Source: Hofstenia miamia
Taxonomy: Eukaryota > Xenacoelomorpha > Acoela
Direction of reading: 5' to 3'
NCBI GenBank assembly: GCA_004352715.1
Contig: SCFE01000027.1
Span: 1,267,639-1,331,638 of the forward strand
Length of the DNA: 64,000 bases
Position numbers and translations under genes: made by a program. Of this stretch, positions 60,112 to 64,000 are shown in pieces. Numbering within the stretch: position 1 is the first letter of the stretch; every line of letters starts with the position of its first letter. The notes beneath the pieces were generated by a model that worked only from the letters and a program-made list of their open reading frames with translations, made no database searches and was not told the origin of the DNA.

Positions 60112-62004
60112 TTAGTAATTTATTTTATTATACGATATATACAATACTTTGCTTGCAGTGCAAACTAAATCGTCATAACCATTACCATCAACATCTAAAA
60201 GTGCATAAAGAGAGTCATTTGCGACGCATGGAAATCCAAGGGTAAGCAGTTTTTCATAATAAACTACAGAAAATCCCAATTCTGTGAAACTGAATTTCGA
60301 AAGATAGACAGGTTCAGTACATTGATAATCACTCACGCGATAGTATGATAAATAGAGCTTGTCCATTTCATTGTCATTATCAAGAATCCCCTCTAAGTAA
60401 ATGCGAAAGTTTTTGGGCCAGTTGGCAGATTCACACAGATATAAATACTGTACGACCCAACGATTATAGATAACATATTCATCAGAATGAGAAAAAATAT
60501 GGAGTTCTTCATCATTAACTGTTAAACAACTTACAATACGGTCAACAGAAAGGTACCTGCAAATTGGGGCACTGTTTGTATTTAGTGTATTCAAACTAAA
60601 TAGATCTACTAAGTACGAATGAGATTTAACACCGTTGCAGTCGCAGTTGTCTAAGGATACCCTTATCAATGCGTACTGCGCATTTGAAGAGTTTTCATTA
60701 CACCACTTAGCTTCATGTTGAAGTTCAGAGCACGATATATTATTAACCTTTCCGTAAATATACAAAATGGGAACATCATTGCAACCACTCTTGAGAAAAT
60801 TTCTTGACAATGTTAAAACAGAATATTCAATTGGAAAACTTAACTCAAAGTAATCTGAAGAAATAGAACTTCCATTTACTAAGAACTCTGAAACTTTATT
60901 TCCCTCAATGCACAATATCATTGATTTAAAAATATGTTCATTACTTATGCAATATGGTTGCGATCTAAAATGTTCAATGTCAGAAATGCGGACGAAGCTT
61001 GTTGAAGAAAGAATATTTGCATTTGCATAAATATAACCCCCAGTTTTTGAGTAACAAAGTTCATCTAGACTTGAAAATATGTTCAGAAATTGTAAAAATA
61101 TACAGTCATCGAAATCATATGGAAAAATGTTATGAGGGCTTGGACTAAAAAGTTCTGTGAACGGATTGGCGAATAGTTGATACGGATATGAGACAGTTGA
61201 AAAAATTTTTCCTTTTCCTAAACCATGATTACATACAATAGACCTTGAAATGGATAAAGTAAAGAATCCGGATGAGTTGAGACTCCTGGGTATATCTATT
61301 AACATCACCTCATTCTCATACCCACTATGTACATCGAATGTATACAAGTAGTCCTTTATATGGATATTTAAGCGAGAATCGGCAAAAATATAATCATATT
61401 TCAGATGAAGTGTCCCATTCATTGTTTTCGATATACCCGGGATTCCTATGTATTCATTTTCTAAAACACATGTTTCATAGCTCGAATTCTTTCGATCTCT
61501 GACATGATAACCTTCAGCTAATGCGTAATTCAAGTATCGTCTGATAGAAAAATGAACGTGTATTTTTCCTTCAATTTGCTGATTATAGGGATGAATATAA
61601 GGGATCTCTTGGAATGATAGCTCTTCTGTATAATAACTTATTATTCCTAACCTAATAAACACTAAAGAAATTGAGGGCAGGATGAATTCAACGGATATTC
61701 CTTCACTGTTTGTGTTGTAGACATTGGTAATTTCAAATTCAACTTTCTTAAGAAAGAATGAATTGGACTGCACGCTTTCCAGAGAATACAATCGATTAAT
61801 TCGATCTAGATTGCACATTAAGCTTTGTCTCTCAACTTCATTGTGAGAAATATTGCGAAATTTATTTGCACAATTTCCACAATCTCGGATTTCCGCTGTT
61901 GGAAGTAATGAGGTGGCAAGAACATTCTTTATCACTTGAAATCCATTGGCCCTATTGATTGTCAGAATGACCTGAATTAATTTCAGAAGTGTACACCATG
62001 TCAT
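60112..62004 (-). CDS. Secreted protein of 630 residues, unknown family
   Basis: An uninterrupted ATG-to-TAA frame of 630 codons, far beyond chance in DNA this AT-rich. The start at 62004 is fixed by an in-frame TAA nine bases upstream (62011-62013). The first 22 residues (MTWCTLLKLIQVILTINRAN) form a signal peptide; no later transmembrane helix is evident, so the product is probably secreted. Many cysteines, including an early CGNC, and eight N-glycosylation sequons (for example NIS, NSS, NGT) fit an extracellular protein. Near the C-terminus, residues 604-612 read DVDGNGYDD, the Asp-rich calcium-binding motif of FG-GAP/VCBS and EF-hand-like loops. I do not recognise the family. It is a single exon, so an intronless gene, a retrogene, or one large exon of a longer gene are all possible, although ATG, signal peptide and stop argue for completeness. 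Confidence 0.85.
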   Translation of the reverse strand: MTWCTLLKLIQVILTINRANGFQVIKNVLATSLLPTAEIRDCGNCANKFRNISHNEVERQSLMCNLDRINRLYSLESVQSNSFFLKKVEFEITNVYNTNSEGISVEFILPSISLVFIRLGIISYYTEELSFQEIPYIHPYNQQIEGKIHVHFSIRRYLNYALAEGYHVRDRKNSSYETCVLENEYIGIPGISKTMNGTLHLKYDYIFADSRLNIHIKDYLYTFDVHSGYENEVMLIDIPRSLNSSGFFTLSISRSIVCNHGLGKGKIFSTVSYPYQLFANPFTELFSPSPHNIFPYDFDDCIFLQFLNIFSSLDELCYSKTGGYIYANANILSSTSFVRISDIEHFRSQPYCISNEHIFKSMILCIEGNKVSEFLVNGSSISSDYFELSFPIEYSVLTLSRNFLKSGCNDVPILYIYGKVNNISCSELQHEAKWCNENSSNAQYALIRVSLDNCDCNGVKSHSYLVDLFSLNTLNTNSAPICRYLSVDRIVSCLTVNDEELHIFSHSDEYVIYNRWVVQYLYLCESANWPKNFRIYLEGILDNDNEMDKLYLSYYRVSDYQCTEPVYLSKFSFTELGFSVVYYEKLLTLGFPCVANDSLYALLDVDGNGYDDLVCTASKVLYISYNKINY

Positions 62005-63639
62005 ATAGATTTACTAATATAGCTATTTGCAGGTGTAAAACTCGATCTTCTGTCATAAGTTTGAAGTATTGATTTTTTTGAAAACATCGACTTTGTTCTT
62101 TAATATAATATTAATGCTAATATTTTAAAAATAGCATTAATTGGTAACATAAAAATAGATACAAAAAAATTTGAATTACATTGCATGTATATTTTAATGG
62201 CAAAAATAAGTGCGTAAAGCAACAAATATCAATCACAATGAACTATATCAAACAAACAGTGGCTTGTAGTGCACATATTAATGGGTGAAGCGAAATATGA
62301 TATAATATACAATTTATATGTTTGTATTGCATTGTTGCATATAATTTTAATTTCAAGCATGTAAATCATTATCTAAAAAATTTACCAGATAATCTATAAA
62401 TTCAACATTTTATTTCAAGAATCAATTAGTAATGCTCACAATGTAATTGATGTTATGTCGCTCAATTATCTTGAAGATCATATTAGTAGTGTGAAAAATT
62501 TATAAGAAAAATCTTGAAAAATGACGAATTGAATCAGTGTATTACAGTTTATTACAGATGGTCAGTTTTAAAGGTTTAGAAACTGATCAATATAGGTTAG
62601 CCGAATGCAAAAATTTACATCTGAATTTACTAAATTGGCTGTATTTTTTAACAAAGTGATAAAGGAAGCAGCAGACAGTTGCGCGAACTGTTTTCAGTTG
62701 TAATTGAGAAACATTGATTTTTATCAATACCAATTATGACAATTAAGTTACAGTCGAGCCAAATATTACGTCACAAATTTAAGTACTAGGGTATTGATTA
62801 TTATTGCTGTTCATATTAAATCAATTGTTTAACCAGAAAAAACCTAGGCCAAAATACAGTATTTTACATTATTTAATGACAAAAATGAACAGTAATTAGT
62901 TTAATGTTTAGAATTTAAATAAAAAAGAAGCTTAAAAGAATTGGAAACTTATAAATATGTTGTGTAACCATAAATATTTTTTCTTCATTTGCTAGGGTAG
63001 GGCCCGTGCCCGGTTCATAGCTCATACCCGTATGCTAAGCCCTTTATGCCCGTAGTTATTTAACTAAAACTGCTTGATGCAATAATTAAACGTTCAACTT
63101 TGCTATTAAAGAGAAACATACGTAAACTGTCATACCAATCAGTGGAGCTTATATCAATATAAAAATAAAATTTTTTGTTTAAATCACTGAGAAGTTAAAT
63201 TTTACAACTAAGCATTCTGTTTTAAAATATTAATCAACATGTTTTCTCAAACATTGAGAAAGCATGCTTCAAAAGTCCTAACCATAATCAGGACTAAGAT
63301 TTATAGGCTTAAGGCATAATGCAATTGTGTTTCATTACAATATTTTTCAGTTTTGTTCTGAAGCTATAACGCAACGGCTGTTATTTCTTTGCAATGAGGC
63401 TGAGATACTCGATAATGTCATAGAACTAATAGTGGGGAGAAGTGCAAAGGAAAGCTGAATGCTTTACAGGTAATCTCGATTTACGATCCGTGAGAATATT
63501 TGCACAAGTTATAGAGAAGAACAATCCATGCAATTGATGTTAATCCTTTAAATTTTCCTATATACAGATGTGTCAAATTCAAGTACCACAACGTATACTC
63601 ATGTGAAGCAATATTTATGTGTCTATAAAAAGTGCATAA
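62005..63639. other. Upstream of the 630-codon gene; no second gene recognised
   Basis: AT-rich. A GC-rich patch GGCCCGTGCCCGG...CCCGTATGC at 63001-63060 recalls the CCGTGCC-rich ends of the MITE at 26298 but has no partner. Promoter elements could not be assigned. Confidence 0.5.
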
Positions 63640-64000
63640 AAGTGTATACCTTGGTGGGAACCGTAAGGGCTATGCCCAAATCGTCCTAAAGAGTACCTCC
63701 TTGCGGTGGTTCCTGGATATTAATAACTAGCACTCAATGGCCCGTGTTGTTGTACGGAGTCCCGCACCTACATCAGAGGTCAAAACCAGTGTAGAAAAAG
63801 GTGCCACCATATGTAGTTTGTGCATATGGAGGCGGTAGCGGTCGAGAAACCTGTCTGTTTCAGTTTTTCGGGTAGAAAGGCAACGAGGCACGCAGTGGAA
63901 ACACTGTTAGCGAGACTGCTACTGGTGCCAGTCCATGAGTGCATCTCATGGAACAGTCATGCAAGTTTAATTCCTTGTTTCTGGTCTATGAAATAGGCCA
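63640..64000. other. Compositionally distinct end segment
   Basis: Base composition rises sharply to near-equal GC and AT. Phrases such as GGTGGGAACCGTAAGGGC, TCCTAAAGAGTACCTCC and GGAGTCCCGCACCTACATC have no frame longer than about 40 codons. It runs off the window. It could be the 5' region of a retroelement or an untranslated exon; not resolved. Confidence 0.4.

Noticed and set aside
1-64000. tRNA or rRNA genes
   Set aside because: No cloverleaf with A and B boxes and no rRNA-like conserved segment was recognised by eye; a covariance-model scan would be needed to exclude them.

Overview
The window is strongly AT-rich eukaryotic DNA, almost certainly from an invertebrate animal. It has spliced genes with GT..AG introns, extracellular-domain exons in phase 1, dense (TA)n microsatellites, and a mixed load of decayed transposons: Tc1/mariner, hAT-like, LINEs, a Penelope-like element and traces of an LTR-element gag. 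The phylum cannot be fixed from the sequence alone. The assembly is a draft, with six long N runs (two of exactly 1000) and three single Ns.

Two host genes stand out, both on the minus strand. The first runs from 31322 to 15651. I rebuilt it from splice signals as 13 exons, every junction in phase 1, totalling 3150 coding bases (1049 residues). It encodes a signal peptide, about ten immunoglobulin-like domains, one transmembrane helix and a short basic tail without tyrosine. At its centre are six consecutive Ig exons of exactly 261 bp separated by introns of only 43-45 bp. This is a tandem exon array with a period of about 306 bp, and two adjacent copies are still almost identical. Every array exon is frame-neutral, so copy-number change or exon skipping would leave the protein in frame. 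The second gene (62004-60112) is a single-exon open frame of 630 codons for a cysteine-containing, multiply N-glycosylated secreted protein that ends in a DVDGNGYDD calcium-binding/FG-GAP-like motif. I do not recognise its family.

Layout: 0-15 kb holds a Tc1-like transposase cut by the window edge, a foldback element with CCTAACCC-like arms, an IS630/Tc1 DDE remnant, a gag remnant, a LINE 3' end with a pentanucleotide tail, and a Penelope-like remnant (RT plus GIY-YIG). 15.6-31.3 kb is the Ig receptor gene; its introns contain a nearly full-length but broken LINE (PHD-type ORF1, endonuclease, RT) and small hAT-like MITEs. 31.3-34.5 kb is mostly plain AT-rich sequence. 34.5-45.3 kb is a repeat complex: a hAT-like insertion with perfect 8-bp target duplications, inside which a 2.5-kb unit is tandemly doubled and alternates with blocks copied from 42.7-44.3 kb at a constant offset of 8110 bases. 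This is probably an assembly artefact. 45.7-57 kb is a transposon graveyard with two LINEs, each split by a DNA element whose TIR motif also recurs inside it, a doubly broken Tc1-like transposase, and an internally deleted mariner with both TIRs. 57.4-64 kb holds a textbook hAT MITE, the 630-aa gene, and a compositionally distinct, unexplained final 360 bases.

The main biological candidate is the Ig-exon array receptor. The most instructive transposon observation is the 705-bp element at 53128-53832: removing it together with one TA exactly rejoins the interrupted LINE reading frame.
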